Shown here: piece by piece, positions 1-8,702 of the stretch
Layout of the letters: each line of letters opens with the position of its first letter
Position numbering within the stretch: the first letter of the stretch is position 1
Assembly (NCBI GenBank): GCA_000969725.1
Contig: JXSR01S073192.1
Length of the DNA: 22,816 bases
Direction: 5' to 3' (one strand)
From: Ophiothrix spiculata
Taxonomy: Eukaryota > Echinodermata > Ophiuroidea > Amphilepidida > Ophiotrichidae
Translations under genes and position numbers: made by a program
Notes under the pieces: model-generated
What the model was told of the DNA's origin: nothing
The model's database searches: none
The model's input: only the letters and a program-made list of their open reading frames with translations

Positions 1-158
1 CTCATCTCTTTTTCAGAAGTCTGTACCCTGAATTAGTGTTGATTTTGAAACACCAATACCAAATTTTGACAAAATAGTTAAAGCATTCAGTAGATTAGCT
101 TGTTAACTTGTCAATCACATCACTTAACATCATATGGATAGGAAAGTAACATTCTGAA

Positions 159-696
159 TTGATGGAGAATAACATGGTTAACAATATAAAAATTCTACGT
201 GAAAACTTTGTGGTGTTCATGGTGTCAGAATTGTATACATCCTGTAGGAAATGCTGCGACCAGTTGAATGAACCAAACTGTGCTGTATGTGTATTGAAGA
301 GTTTCATTTCATTTTCGCCAATTGTAAGCCTCAAACGAAATTCCACAATTCAGGAGGCAGTGATCGTACAAGATCTTGAAAATTTACAGTTTCAAGATCT
401 TTGGCCTGATGCAGTTTTAACCAACAATTTGTTTAAATACACTGCTAGTTCTGACAAGATGCTGGGTTTTGCAGACAAATCATCGCCGATGTCTTCACAA
501 TGTTCCTTGCCTTGCATCTATGGCTGTGTATCGGCACTCATCTGTTGTTCATAGAATACACGATGAAGTGCTTAAACAACATTTATCCCACGGCAGAGTA
601 ACAGTGCCATATGATGGGAGGCCCTTGATAGTGGACAAAACAACATATGGACCAAAACACGATGAAATACGACATCTAAACAACCTCTGTGAATAG
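159..696 (+). other. Overlapping unassigned ORFs, possible coding remnant
   Basis: Two plus-strand frames are open here, 159-554 (131 codons from a TTG) and 469-696 (75 codons from an ATG), and the third frame is also open across part of the overlap. The first contains a Cys cluster of the form CRKCC...CAVC around residues 29-45. I do not recognise either peptide. Because all three frames are partly open and the minus strand also has a 101-codon frame at 549-854, this may be chance in AT-rich DNA or an old coding piece with a frameshift near 480. No convincing splice sites or promoter were seen. Confidence 0.15.
370..401. repeat. Perfect 12-bp inverted repeat
   Basis: AAGATCTTGAAA (370-381) and its exact reverse complement (390-401) flank an 8-nt spacer. 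Each arm itself contains the palindrome AAGATCTT. Function is unknown. Confidence 0.8.
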
Positions 697-699
697 ACC

Positions 700-2290
700 A
701 CAGTAGAAAAGTGTTCTTCACTGCCTACAATCTTGTGCAAGTTTTCCCTCAACAAATTACAAAATCTGTTGTAAACCTGTTGTAGAAATACAGGTCTATC
801 ACTAAGAATAAAGCTCCCTAAAAATATCATAGATTCAGCAGATGAAGCCTGCAAATATGATTGAATATCATAACAGGTTTCACTGGGTCACCAGCTTATA
901 TACAGGGTGACTTACCAAATTATTTGGTATCATAACAATGGTTGTATTGTTTTTGATTGGAATCGGGAATATTCACTTTTAGAAAAATTTATTTAGGACA
1001 TTTTTACGTCCAAATACTCTTTCAAATCTGAAAATTATCTCAAAATGAATACCTTTTAAATGTATTTAGAAAAAATTACAAAATTTCAGGATATAATCAT
1101 GACATTTGGACATCAAAAAGCAATTTCCACAATAATTTGATAAATATTTACCTGGGTATTTGACCAGTTGTAGAAATGGCAATAATGCTGATGGCACAAA
1201 CGAAAACCCTGTTACCATCAGAAACTTGTATATGCGATGAGGCATTTGTTAAGCCTTAACTTGATTTGACATCATCAAGTTGGTCATGCATAATAACATG
1301 AAATTTACTCTTCTCACTTGGGGATGTAGAAGCTTAGTATATGCTCATGATGCACATGTTGTGACACAATTTGTTACTAGACATTCAGTAGGCCTACTGA
1401 TACATTGGTGCGAGCTGCCCTTCACGATAAAAGATATTTGCTAAACTTTCAGCAAAGCGGGGTACATGTACTGTTTAACAAGATTAATATTGCAAGAAAG
1501 ACCGAGTTGTCACATCAAAAAGGGGCCATTTGTAAATTATTTATAAAGGCCTGGGACACCTAGCGGGTCACCTAAGATCAGGATTGTATGAGAGTCAACA
1601 ACTAACTAAATAAAAGGATGCGGAATAATCCCTTGTTTCCCAAATATCATCTTATAAAAATTTAGCTCGACATGACACTGGAAATATATGAGCTGAAAAA
1701 TCTTAATAATGTCAGGACGTCAACCAAATCCAAATACTGGAGAAAAACCGAACAAGAATGACCCGAGGAAACAAAGAATTACCCTTCATGACGAGTAATT
1801 CAGACAGGACGAGGGTAGGCCTAAAATAAAGTTGTCTGGCTAAAATGAGTTTTAAGTCAATAATGTTGAGAATATAATGCAATTCTTCTTTTCATCACTC
1901 GCCGAAATAAAAATAGATGCTCGGATATGGATGCTTATAATAATAATTTATGATATGTGGAAAATATGAAAGTGAAACTTGTGAAAAAAAACAGTCAGAG
2001 GCCAGATTTGGACAACATGGGAACATTTGATCACTGTTCAGGGAACGGATCAAAAGCGGGTTGGACTCGGGGAAAATGGAGGCTGATGGAGGGTTCTTGG
2101 AAGTCACCTTGGACTGCACGGAAAGACTCCCAAGAAAAGATCATTACATAAATGTTTGCGCAAGGCCAGGAATATGGGACAAGGTCTCGGAAAGTTAAGG
2201 AACAAGTTAAAAAAAAGACATTCTTTACAAACTGACTGTTCTGTACAAAAGTCATAACCAAAATTGCCAATCCATCGATGCACAGGCTTA
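700..2290. other. Stretch without recognisable gene
   Basis: Only short shadow ORFs are seen. At 897-908 the string ATATACAGGGTG is the reverse complement of CACCCTGTATAT at 9308-9319, which suggests the end of a shared transposon. A TAGGCCTA word lies near 1390. I see no exon with paired splice sites and no RNA gene. Confidence 0.5.
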
Positions 2291-2297
2291 CTTTACA

Positions 2298-2378
2298 ATT
2301 GTTGCATCAAAGATGCAACAATAAATCCTTGTTGGAAAGTCATCATTTGAGGAAAAATTTCCCCAAATGATGACTTCC
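2298..2378. repeat. Two adjacent hairpin-forming inverted repeats
   Basis: The first hairpin has perfect 11-bp arms (2298-2308 and 2312-2322, core TTGTTGCATC) around an AAA loop. The second has arms of about 21 bp (2334-2355 and 2358-2378, core AAGTCATCATTTG) with one bulged base and one mismatch. They lie 11 bases apart, just downstream (in minus-strand sense) of the Cys4 reading frame. They could be transposon ends or a transcript hairpin. Confidence 0.8.
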
Positions 2379-2387
2379 AGAAATAAA

Positions 2388-2723
2388 TCAAAATCTCATA
2401 CCTGTATCTCCACTAGGAAAATAATATACAAATTCTTCAATGCAAAAATAGTTCTGACACTGCTCAGACTTCACACAGTCAAAAGTTCTGCTGACCCTGT
2501 CAACTTCCAGATCCAAAGTGATCCTATTCAGTTTCTGTGCTTTAGAAGTACTAGCCTCTTCAGGAAGTGAAAATTTGTACACACATTGTCTGCATATACA
2601 GTCTGTATCCCTTAACCAATTTTCTTCAAATCTGTGAAAAAGAATTTCATTCTGACCTTCATCAGCCTGCTTCATGTGCTTATTAGCCTTAAGGATCTTT
2701 TTACAAGATGCACATGGCCCAAT
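2388..2723 (-). pseudogene. Cys4 zinc-binding-like open frame, partial
   Basis: A 112-codon minus-strand frame is open from just after a TAA (2724-2726) to the stop at 2388. It shows a CxxC pair at the start (CASCKK), a run with H..F..NWLRD, and a second pair (CICRQC) about 35 residues later. That spacing is compatible with a Cys4 zinc module. The rest is hydrophilic and Cys-poor except near the end. The first internal Met is at 2675, but the CxxC lies upstream of it, so the real start is probably in another exon. The first third (2614-2723) is duplicated at 5638-5747, where a stop follows the same NWL. I do not recognise the family. It could be an exon of a transposon protein. An exon or a decayed fragment are equally possible. 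Confidence 0.35.
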
Positions 2724-2783
2724 TTACATACAAATATGACCAAACTATGTTAAAGTCAAGCATGCAACAAATAAAAAAGACTT

Positions 2784-2963
2784 AATGATTTAAACTTAAA
2801 TATATTCATAATGATTTGAACATAAATATATTCATATAATGATTTAAACTTAAATATATTCATAATGATTATTCATAATGATTTAAACTTAAATATATTC
2901 ATAATGATTTAAACTTAAATATATACATAATGATTTAAATTTAAATATATTCATAATGATTTA
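2784..2963. repeat. 26-bp AT minisatellite, 6 full units
   Basis: The unit is AATGATTTAAACTTAAATAT plus ATTCAT. Six full 26-bp units, one 2-bp and one 13-bp partial insert, and a 9-bp tail add up exactly to 180 bp. Unit 2 has a GAACAT variant. The same variant and the same 13-bp partial unit occur in the second array at 5852-6100. Confidence 0.95.
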
Positions 2964-3225
2964 ACTTCTATTTTGAGCTGGTATGTGGCAGTAACTAAAA
3001 GCTGAAACATAACCTGAAATGAATAGGATAAAAACACAAATTAAAAACCATAATGACCTCTTCATTTGCAGAATGTCACGTAACAATTTATCCTTCAGAT
3101 TGAGTTGATATGTTTAAAGGAAACGCTTATGAACCGCATGGATGTGAAACGTATTAAGTCAACCTGATGGCATAAATTTAAACATTCATCGCTCATGAAT
3201 TGATCTGGCCTATTCCACAAATAAG

Positions 3226-3249
3226 TTTGTTTGCTGCAGAGCAAACAAA
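3226..3249. repeat. Perfect 10-bp inverted repeat
   Basis: TTTGTTTGCT and AGCAAACAAA are separated by GCAG. Most of this string is absent from copy 2 at the equivalent site, and copy 3 has only the left arm (near 7424). It is therefore an insertion or local duplication special to copy 1. Confidence 0.7.
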
Positions 3250-3252
3250 TCG

Positions 3253-3306
3253 ATTACTGCGGAACAACTTGTTCAGCCCTTTATTATTTGGATGCACACC
3301 ATCCTG
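3253..3306 (-). pseudogene. SGNH hydrolase C-terminal motif, fragment 1
   Basis: Read on the minus strand, the piece encodes QDGVHPNNKGLNKLFRSNRF. D-x-x-H is the catalytic Asp/His block V of SGNH/GDSL-type hydrolases, here in the form DGVHPNxxG. Only this last motif survives in copy 1; the upstream part is lost at the 3306 breakpoint. It is non-functional on its own. The assignment rests on the better-preserved copy 2. Confidence 0.5.
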
Positions 3307-3581
3307 CATCCTAACAAATTTGGAAATTGAATAAAATTTTGGAAAATGATTGAGAGAGATTTAATTTCGTAATAACCAACAACTGAGACCAATAGGGCTT
3401 AACAAAGTTTATGGCCACTGCCCCAGGGCAACTTGGTCCCCTATCGAGAAAATCTTGATGTGTCCAGAATTACATACTTACAAAAAAGGATTAGAAAATC
3501 AGCGGAATCAAAATGAAATCATGGAAAGATCAAGGCGAAGCTGCAAAATTCGGCACTTGTTTATGGATGATGAGATATATA
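3307..3581. other. Unassigned spacer
   Basis: Lies between block S copy 1 and block Z copy A and ends in a short AT microsatellite (about 3575-3590). No coding signal, tRNA or splice pair was seen. Confidence 0.5.
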
Positions 3582-4851
3582 TATATATAAGGTCAACAAT
3601 TTGTAGCCTGTAGCCAATTAGCAGAAGTCATGCGTACAACGTAACGTAAATAAACCATGGTAACTGATATGCAGCATTTAAAAACAGAATAACGAACTCA
3701 GTTACACATGCAGGAAATAGTAAAGTTGCATCGCTGGAATGTCATGACTGTAAAGAAATTACAAAAGATATAAAAAGGTTATCATGCATCGGCACTGTAA
3801 GTACACATATTTTTGATATAAAAACACTTCATAGAAAATGGCAAGTTATGCTAGGCTCAAGGCAAGCTAAATGACTACAAGTACCGTAAATACATTTTTG
3901 AATACAAATTATTATTTGGAATTACGGCACATCATTCACATGGAACTGAAAATATTTAATGTTCATTTAAACGCTTTCTCTTAGGAATGGGCGAAATTAA
4001 AATAGTGTTGCTTTGTTGTTTCAACTTCATACTGCCAAATCTTGGTCCACCTTGTTGTCTTTCTGGTCTGCCATGGTTGTTCTAACTTAAAATTCACGAT
4101 GTCAAAGCTCAGTTCACCAGTCTCAGTCACGTTTGCCATTAACTTTAACTCCAGAGATAAGGGAATACTCCTCTTCTGGCCAAATTTCTTGCTTACTGGT
4201 GCAGCTTCCTTGTCCTTGTTGACATATACCTCTATTTGCAGCTTTAGTTGTCCCTCTGGCGAAGGATGAAGGGTTAATGAACCGGCAATACTAGGTATTG
4301 GTGATGTTTGCAGTCTCTGCTTATACTGCTCAAGAGTTACTTTTCTTTTATTTGGGATACCTGTGTTAGCAGTTGAGCTGGAGGAGCAGGCTGACGGGCA
4401 TTCTTTTGAAGACTAGCCTGTTTGTATGTCGTCTGCAGGTCTTGCCAAGTCTGCGCTTCTTCTCTGGTCTTTGGTTTCTTTTTGGGAATATAAATTGGAT
4501 ATTCCCGCGTACCTGCCAAAATCATACTATTTATGGTAAAATAATGTGCTTTCAGTTTGTTTCTTGCAGTCGTCTTGAAGGCACATCCTGGTTCTTTGCA
4601 TTTATGCTTCGTTGCTATAGGGCGTCTCCTATTTGAATTATTGTCAGCATTTTGTTGGCTAATATGCTCGATGAGCCATTGTGGCCCAATATATTCTCTT
4701 TCACAGAAAGGGCACTTCTGCGGAGGTGGTGGATTAACCGCTTCCATGTCTATAATAATAGAAAAAGAAGAGAAATACCAATTGAGAGCATTTAATACAC
4801 TATATGCACGGTACTGCAGTGTCTCCAATGTTCTCCTCATTACCTACATAA
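3582..4851. repeat. Block Z copy A
   Basis: Matches 9315-10819 closely by eye along its length. Relative to copy B it has lost the integrase end: the CATATA near 4800-4806 joins sequence that in copy B is about 230-260 bases apart, and both break ends contain CATATA. It holds the better copy of the zinc-finger ORF. The shared low-coordinate edge is TATATATAAGGTC, preceded in A by a TA microsatellite and in B by CACCCTG. Confidence 0.85.
3981..4747 (-). pseudogene. Retroelement ORF with C2H2-like zinc motifs, copy A
   Basis: A minus-strand frame runs from ATG at 4747 (MEAVNPPPPQKCPFC) to a TAA at 3981-3983, about 255 codons, broken once. Near 4370 copy A lacks 7 bases present in copy B, which shifts the frame after about residue 125. 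Downstream the other frame stays open to the end. Domains: CPFC-x12-H near residues 12-28 (the second His is Asn here but His in copy B); CKEPGC-x12-H near 50-67; a conserved block SMILAGT...IYIPKKKPKTREE; and a C-terminal part rich in charged residues ending ...RWTKIWQYE...FNFAHS. In copy B it starts 45 bases after the integrase stop, the place of a third ORF in LTR elements. The open second half of the frame and the conservation of the third copy suggest past selection. Function is unknown; nucleic-acid binding is a guess. Confidence 0.6.
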
Positions 4852-4959
4852 CATAAATTCATATGGTTGACATTAAAAGAAAAATTCTTACACTCAAACA
4901 GCTCGCAAACGAATGACCCAACATTATAACACACACTTTTTCATCACTCATGATACTAA

Positions 4960-5170
4960 CCTAACTATTCTGGTTTGTGGATGTCTCCAACCGCTGTTTA
5001 TATTCTTCAAGTAGGTGTAGTTGACGTTGGCGCTGAATATACTTGTTTCAGATTCTGCCAGCTAATCACTTCTTCTCTTGTTTTGGGTTTAGTTTTTGGA
5101 ATGAATATCAAGTTCTGTTTAGTCCCTGTCAAAATCATGGAGTGCATCAAGCCCTCCTGCCTAAACCCTC
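4960..5170 (-). pseudogene. Diverged third copy of the zinc-finger ORF (middle part)
   Basis: The minus strand encodes SMILTGT...LIFIPKTKPKTREE...WQNLKQVY, clearly related to the block SMILAGT...IYIPKKKPKTREE...WQDLQTTY of copies A and B. After a frame change it continues with LLEEYKQRLETS, matching TLEQYKQRLQTS. The zinc fingers and the C-terminal part are missing. DNA similarity is low, while residues at the conserved positions persist. That is the pattern expected if protein sequence was selected while the lineages diverged. It is disabled by the frameshift and truncation. Confidence 0.55.
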
Positions 5171-5199
5171 GAAGCAAGAAAAGTTATCGAGAACCCCAT

Positions 5200-5637
5200 T
5201 GAAACCGCACGTTAAATCGTTTGGCGATGGTTCCTTTGCTGGTGTGTTTTCAGTAAAGGACGATTTTGACCCAAAAATGAACTTCGTATGCGACTGTTGT
5301 GTTAAAATAAAACACAAATGTATTCAAAAAATTTGCATACCTCTCGATAAGCTTCTCAGAATCTTGTCTCTCGATTAACCTAAATGAATGATTTGATTTT
5401 GAATAAAGGTCATTTTGGGGCCAAAAACTGATTTTTTTACCATTTTCGTGATTTTTTCATGATTTTTGGCTATTTTGGGTCATTTTGACCACTAAATCAA
5501 AAATTAATTTTACCATCCACCCACACGCTAATGTACACCCCTTGAGGATATGATTCCACGTGGATGGAAAGCTGTAACAAGATTTGCCCACAAAACGTTT
5601 TTTTAAGCATAATATTTGCTGTTGGCTGGTAGACTAT
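5200..5637. other. Unassigned AT-rich spacer
   Basis: Contains a local T-rich run at about 5410-5480 with repeated TGATTTTT and TTTTGG words. No gene recognised. Confidence 0.45.
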
Positions 5638-5747
5638 AACCAATTTTCTTCAAATCTGTGAAAAAGAATTTCATTCTGACCTTCATCAGCCTGCTTCATG
5701 TGCTTATTAGCCTTAAGGATCTTTTTACAAGATGCACATGGCCCAAT
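5638..5747 (-). pseudogene. Cys4 motif fragment, copy 2
   Basis: Same sequence as 2614-2723: the first CxxC (CASC) and the stretch up to EENWL are present. The frame then ends at TAG right at the duplication edge, so the second CxxC is missing. Confidence 0.4.
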
Positions 5748-5851
5748 TTACATACAAATATGACCAAACTATGTTAAAGTCTTTGGCGTGCGAACGGTTT
5801 GCTCTGATCTGGTTCAAGAATTGTCAAGCATGCAACAAATAAAAAAGACTT

Positions 5852-6100
5852 AATGATTTAAACTTAAATATATTCATAATGATTTGAACATAAATATATT
5901 CATATAATGATTTAAACTTAAATATATTCATAATGATTATTCATAATGATTTAAACTTAAATATATTCATAATGATTTAAACTTAAATATATTCATAATG
6001 ATTTAAACTTAAATATATTCATAATGATTTAAACTTAAATATATTCATAATGATTTAAACTTAAATATATTCATAATGATTTAAACTTAAATATATTCAT
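5852..6100. repeat. 26-bp AT minisatellite, 9 full units
   Basis: Nine full units plus the same 2-bp and 13-bp interruptions as in the copy-1 array account for all 249 bp. The extra three units are the unmodified consensus type, so this array expanded, or copy 1 contracted, after the block duplicated. Copy 3 holds a single diverged unit at 7215-7240. Confidence 0.95.
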
Positions 6101-6298
6101 ATTTACCTTGCTATTTTGAGCTGGTATGCGGCAGTAACTAAAAGCTGAAACATAACCTGAAATGAATAGGATAAAAACAAAAATTAAAAACCATAATAAC
6201 CTCTTCATTTGCAGAATGTCATGTGACAATTTATCCTTCAGATTGAGTTGATATGTTTAAAGGAAAGGCCTATGAACCCATGTGAAACGTTTTAAGTC

Positions 6299-6459
6299 CA
6301 GGCATGAGAATTTTCAGATAATTAACTGATTTCAGATATTTTGTCATCCAAAATCATTCAAATTCAGATAATTTGGGGCTTTATTTAACCTTTTTAGTGG
6401 TTTTTTGGTTAAATTTGATCAAATTCAGATATTTTCATAAAAAATCATTCTCATGCCTG
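6299..6459. mobile_element. 161-bp non-autonomous DNA transposon, 6-bp target duplication
   Basis: Terminal inverted repeats CAGGCATGAGAAT at both ends, flanked by the direct repeat TAAGTC (6293-6298 and 6460-6465). Block S copy 1 has the empty site with a single TAAGTC, which fixes the boundaries. Internal TTCAGATA words repeat near both ends. There is no coding capacity. The superfamily cannot be fixed; 6-bp duplications are unusual among common superfamilies. A second member lies at 8564-8696. Confidence 0.9.
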
Positions 6460-6514
6460 TAAGTCAACCTGATGGCATAGATTTAAAAATTCATCGCACA
6501 TGAATTTATCTGTC

Positions 6515-6806
6515 CTATTCCACAAATCGATTACTGCGGAACAACTTGTTCAGCCCTTTATTATTTGGATGCACACCATCCTGCTCCAACTCTTCTTCCA
6601 AGTCTGAATGAGTTCCAAACGCTCTGTGACGCCACACTTTCACATAGAGTTTTGAAACCATTAGTTCATTTAACAGATCATTGTATTGACCAATACAACA
6701 ATTATACATAGAAACACTCAAAGGGCTATGAAGAACACGAATACGACAAAGAACTTCACGGACTACAATATACCGAAGACAAAATAAACTACGAAAGAGA
6801 AAATCA
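6515..6806 (-). pseudogene. SGNH/GDSL-type hydrolase C-terminal half, copy 2
   Basis: A minus-strand frame (open from 6856, block part from 6806) encodes REVLCRIRVL..., then YNDLL, VKVWRHRAFG and finally QDGVHPNNKGLNKLFRSNRF. The order R-x-L, YN, V.xWRHR, DGVHxNxxG is the usual C-terminal half of SGNH-like domains found in multicopy invertebrate proteins. DGVH supplies the catalytic Asp and His. The N-terminal GDS/GHS block is not present here. The protein would end at residue 113 just after the motif. Similar domains occur in retroelement proteins, so a transposon origin is likely. The fragment cannot be active alone. Confidence in the family is moderate because it rests on motif order only. 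Confidence 0.5.
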
Positions 6807-6908
6807 CAAAACACGGGAGACAAATTCATCAACGGAAATGGGTGAATAAAAATCATTTGAACCTACCTCAAAAATTATAATTTGGGGGAACGTTGGACCT
6901 TACCCGTA

Positions 6909-6958
6909 TCACGGTACATGCAGTGTCTCTAATGTTCTCCCCCCATTACCTACATAAT
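6909..6958 (-). pseudogene. Short piece of the gypsy integrase junction
   Basis: The minus-strand word TATGTAGGTAATG followed by GAGAACATTAGAGACACTGC recurs at 4815-4851 and, more diverged, at 10788-10819, where it encodes the YVGN residues before the integrase C-terminal domain. This is a small orphan copy. It shares ACACTGCA...GTACCGTG with copy A but not with copy B. Confidence 0.5.
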
Positions 6959-7351
6959 GTAATGGAACCGATAATAAAAGACAGGCAAAGAGGGTTCCCG
7001 TTTCATTACCCCCCTCGGAGACCATTTTGTCCCGAAATGAATGTCTATAGAATATAAAAATATTTGCATACAAATATGACTTAACTATGTTAAAGTCTTG
7101 CAACAATCCATCAGGTATGCGAACAGTTTGCTCTGATCTGGTTTAAGAATGGTCAAGCATGCAACTAATAAAAAACTTACTGACAACAAATAAAAAACAT
7201 AATGAAAAAGACTTCATGATTTAAATTTAATTATATTCATATTTACCTTGCTATTTTAAGCTGGTATGTGACAATTACTAAACGCTGAAACAAACCCTAA
7301 AATAAATTGGATAAAAGCAAAAATTAAAAACCATAGTGAGTTACAAACCCT

Positions 7352-7598
7352 CTTGACGCCACACTTTCACATAGGGTTTAGAAACCATTAGTTAATTTAA
7401 CATATCATTATAACGACAAATAAGTTTGTTTGCCGCAGAGCGATTAACTACAGATCAACTTATTCAGCCCTTTATTATTTGGATGCACACCATCCTGCTC
7501 TTACTCTTCTTCAAGTCTGCGTTCCAAACCCTGTGTGACGCCACATTTTCACATAGGGTTTCAAAGCCATTCATTCATTTAACAGATCATTATTATAA
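7352..7598. repeat. Internal tandem duplication in block S copy 3
   Basis: The stretch beginning ACGCCACA(C/T)TTTCACATAG and ending near TATCATTATAA occurs twice, at about 7355-7414 and 7529-7598. The first repeat retains the empty CATTATAACGAC site in which the 792-bp element sits in the second. Confidence 0.75.
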
Positions 7599-8514
7599 GG
7601 GCTATTCCATAATTAATAGGACATCCGCCAAAAGTACATTTTTGCAAATAATTTTAAAATTAAGGATCCAACAATCATATATTTTGTATCAAATTAAAGA
7701 TAACTAAATACTCTTTCATTTAAGTGGTCTTACAACAACTTCGGAACATGTTTGATGTTATTTTTCTTCAAAAAAGCTGATTTTTGGGAAAATTTCACTT
7801 TTTTCATGGAAAAAAAGTACAAAACTTTGACCATCATTTTCTCTCACTAAAATAGTGTAATGATGGCATTTATTAAACAAATTACAATGAAATAGGTTCA
7901 AACTTTGTAATTAATAACCATTTTCGTTAAATGTGTAATCCGATTTTGAAATCTTGATGTGCAAAGTTGATGTAATTTTTGTGGACAAAATGTAACGTTA
8001 CTAACCATGCTTTTTTGTTCTTGTTTGAAAGTATGCAGCCTGAATGTAAAAAATACTTGCGAATTATTTACTATCCAGTCTCAGTACTACTAATAAGATA
8101 AATTTAACAATTTGCTTCATATAAATCCCCTTTGAGCATGCTTCTTATTTAAAAACAGGCATTTTCCATCCATGTCCTTTTCTTGTAACTTTACTAACCA
8201 AGCTTTAATAGCACCATAACCACATTTTAAGATCGTTGAAATATTTTCTCTTTTTGCTAAATTGTAGCCCTACAGAGGGTGTATCTATGATAACAAAACT
8301 AGTATTTAACATGCATGCAATATGCTGTTAGAGTGAATTAAGGTATGTGGATTTGCTAAAAATGTAACGTTACTAACCGTGGAATTGCCCATAACGACTA
8401 ATACAACAATTATACATAGAAACACTCAAAGGGCTACGAAGAACACAAATACGACAAAGAACTTCACTGACTACAATATACAAAAGACAAAATAAACTAC
8501 GAAAGAGAAAATCA
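7440..8514 (-). pseudogene. SGNH hydrolase remnant, copy 3, interrupted
   Basis: The 5' part on the minus strand (8514-8395) encodes the same SEVLCRI...SVSMYNCC stretch as copy 2. The 3' part (7594-7440) encodes YVKMWRHTGFG and, in another frame, the DGVHPNN motif. The 792-bp element separates the two parts, and at least one further frameshift and a stop occur between WRH and DGVH. It is certainly dead. Confidence 0.5.
7599..8390. mobile_element. 792-bp non-autonomous element, ATAA target duplication
   Basis: Ends GGGCTATTCCA and TGGAATTGCCC form 11-bp inverted repeats with one mismatch. The direct repeat ATAA flanks both sides (7595-7598 and 8391-8394). The empty site CATTATAACGAC survives at 7406-7417 in the neighbouring tandem copy. 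Near the right end the word GTAACGTTACTAACC occurs at about 7992 and 8365, with a one-base variant near 8195; these may be transposase-binding repeats. No ORF of note is seen inside. Confidence 0.85.
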
Positions 8515-8563
8515 AGTTTCCCCAAACCGGAATGTTTCCGTTTCTGAATGTCTGACATGATGT

Positions 8564-8696
8564 CAGGCATGATTATCTTCAGGTTTTTGCCTGAATTCAG
8601 GCAAAAATGCTTGGATCTTCATTGTACAAAAGTATTGGGAAATTCACATTTTCAGGTAAATTCAGGCAAAATTACAAAAAGCCATAACCATCCCTG
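8564..8696. mobile_element. 133-bp transposon, second member of the CAGGCATGA family
   Basis: Left end CAGGCATGATTATC; right end, reverse complemented, CAGGGATGGTTATG. The 6-bp direct repeat TGATGT flanks it (8558-8563 and 8697-8702). Inside, CAGG(T/C) words such as TTCAGG and GCCTGAATTCAGGC repeat. Same termini and same duplication length as the element at 6299-6459. Confidence 0.8.
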
Positions 8697-8702
8697 TGAT
8701 GT

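Larger units (their letters stand above)
2614..3306. repeat. Block S copy 1
   Basis: First of three copies of a duplicated block; the others are 5638-6806 and 7067-8514. Copies 1 and 2 are very similar by eye. Copy 1 lacks about 42 bases present in copy 2 between two GTC triplets (the join is near 2757), so it looks like a microhomology deletion. It has an intact, single TAAGTC where copy 2 carries a transposon. It ends at the SGNH DGVH motif, where the shared sequence breaks off at about 3306. Confidence 0.85.
5638..6806. repeat. Block S copy 2
   Basis: Longest uninterrupted copy of block S. It carries a Cys4 fragment, nine minisatellite units, an inserted 161-bp transposon (6299-6459) and the best SGNH C-terminal region (6515-6806). 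The shared high-coordinate edge with copy 3 is GAGAAAATCA. Confidence 0.85.
7067..8514. repeat. Block S copy 3, split by a transposon
   Basis: Oldest-looking copy. It is clearly related to copies 1 and 2 but more diverged, has one minisatellite unit (7215-7240), and is split by the 792-bp element at 7599-8390. It has no Cys4 part; its low edge begins at CATACAAATATGAC. Confidence 0.8.

Noticed and set aside
4557..4856. Plus-strand frames of about 100 codons at 4373-4856 and 10287-10589
   Set aside because: They are antisense shadows of the zinc-finger ORF, which has the recognisable motifs.
2784..6100. AT-rich tandem arrays as a CRISPR array or origin
   Set aside because: Units are contiguous 26-mers without unique spacers, and the setting is eukaryotic.
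7426..7707. 93-codon plus-strand frame
   Set aside because: It crosses the edge of the 792-bp transposon insertion, so it cannot be an old reading frame.
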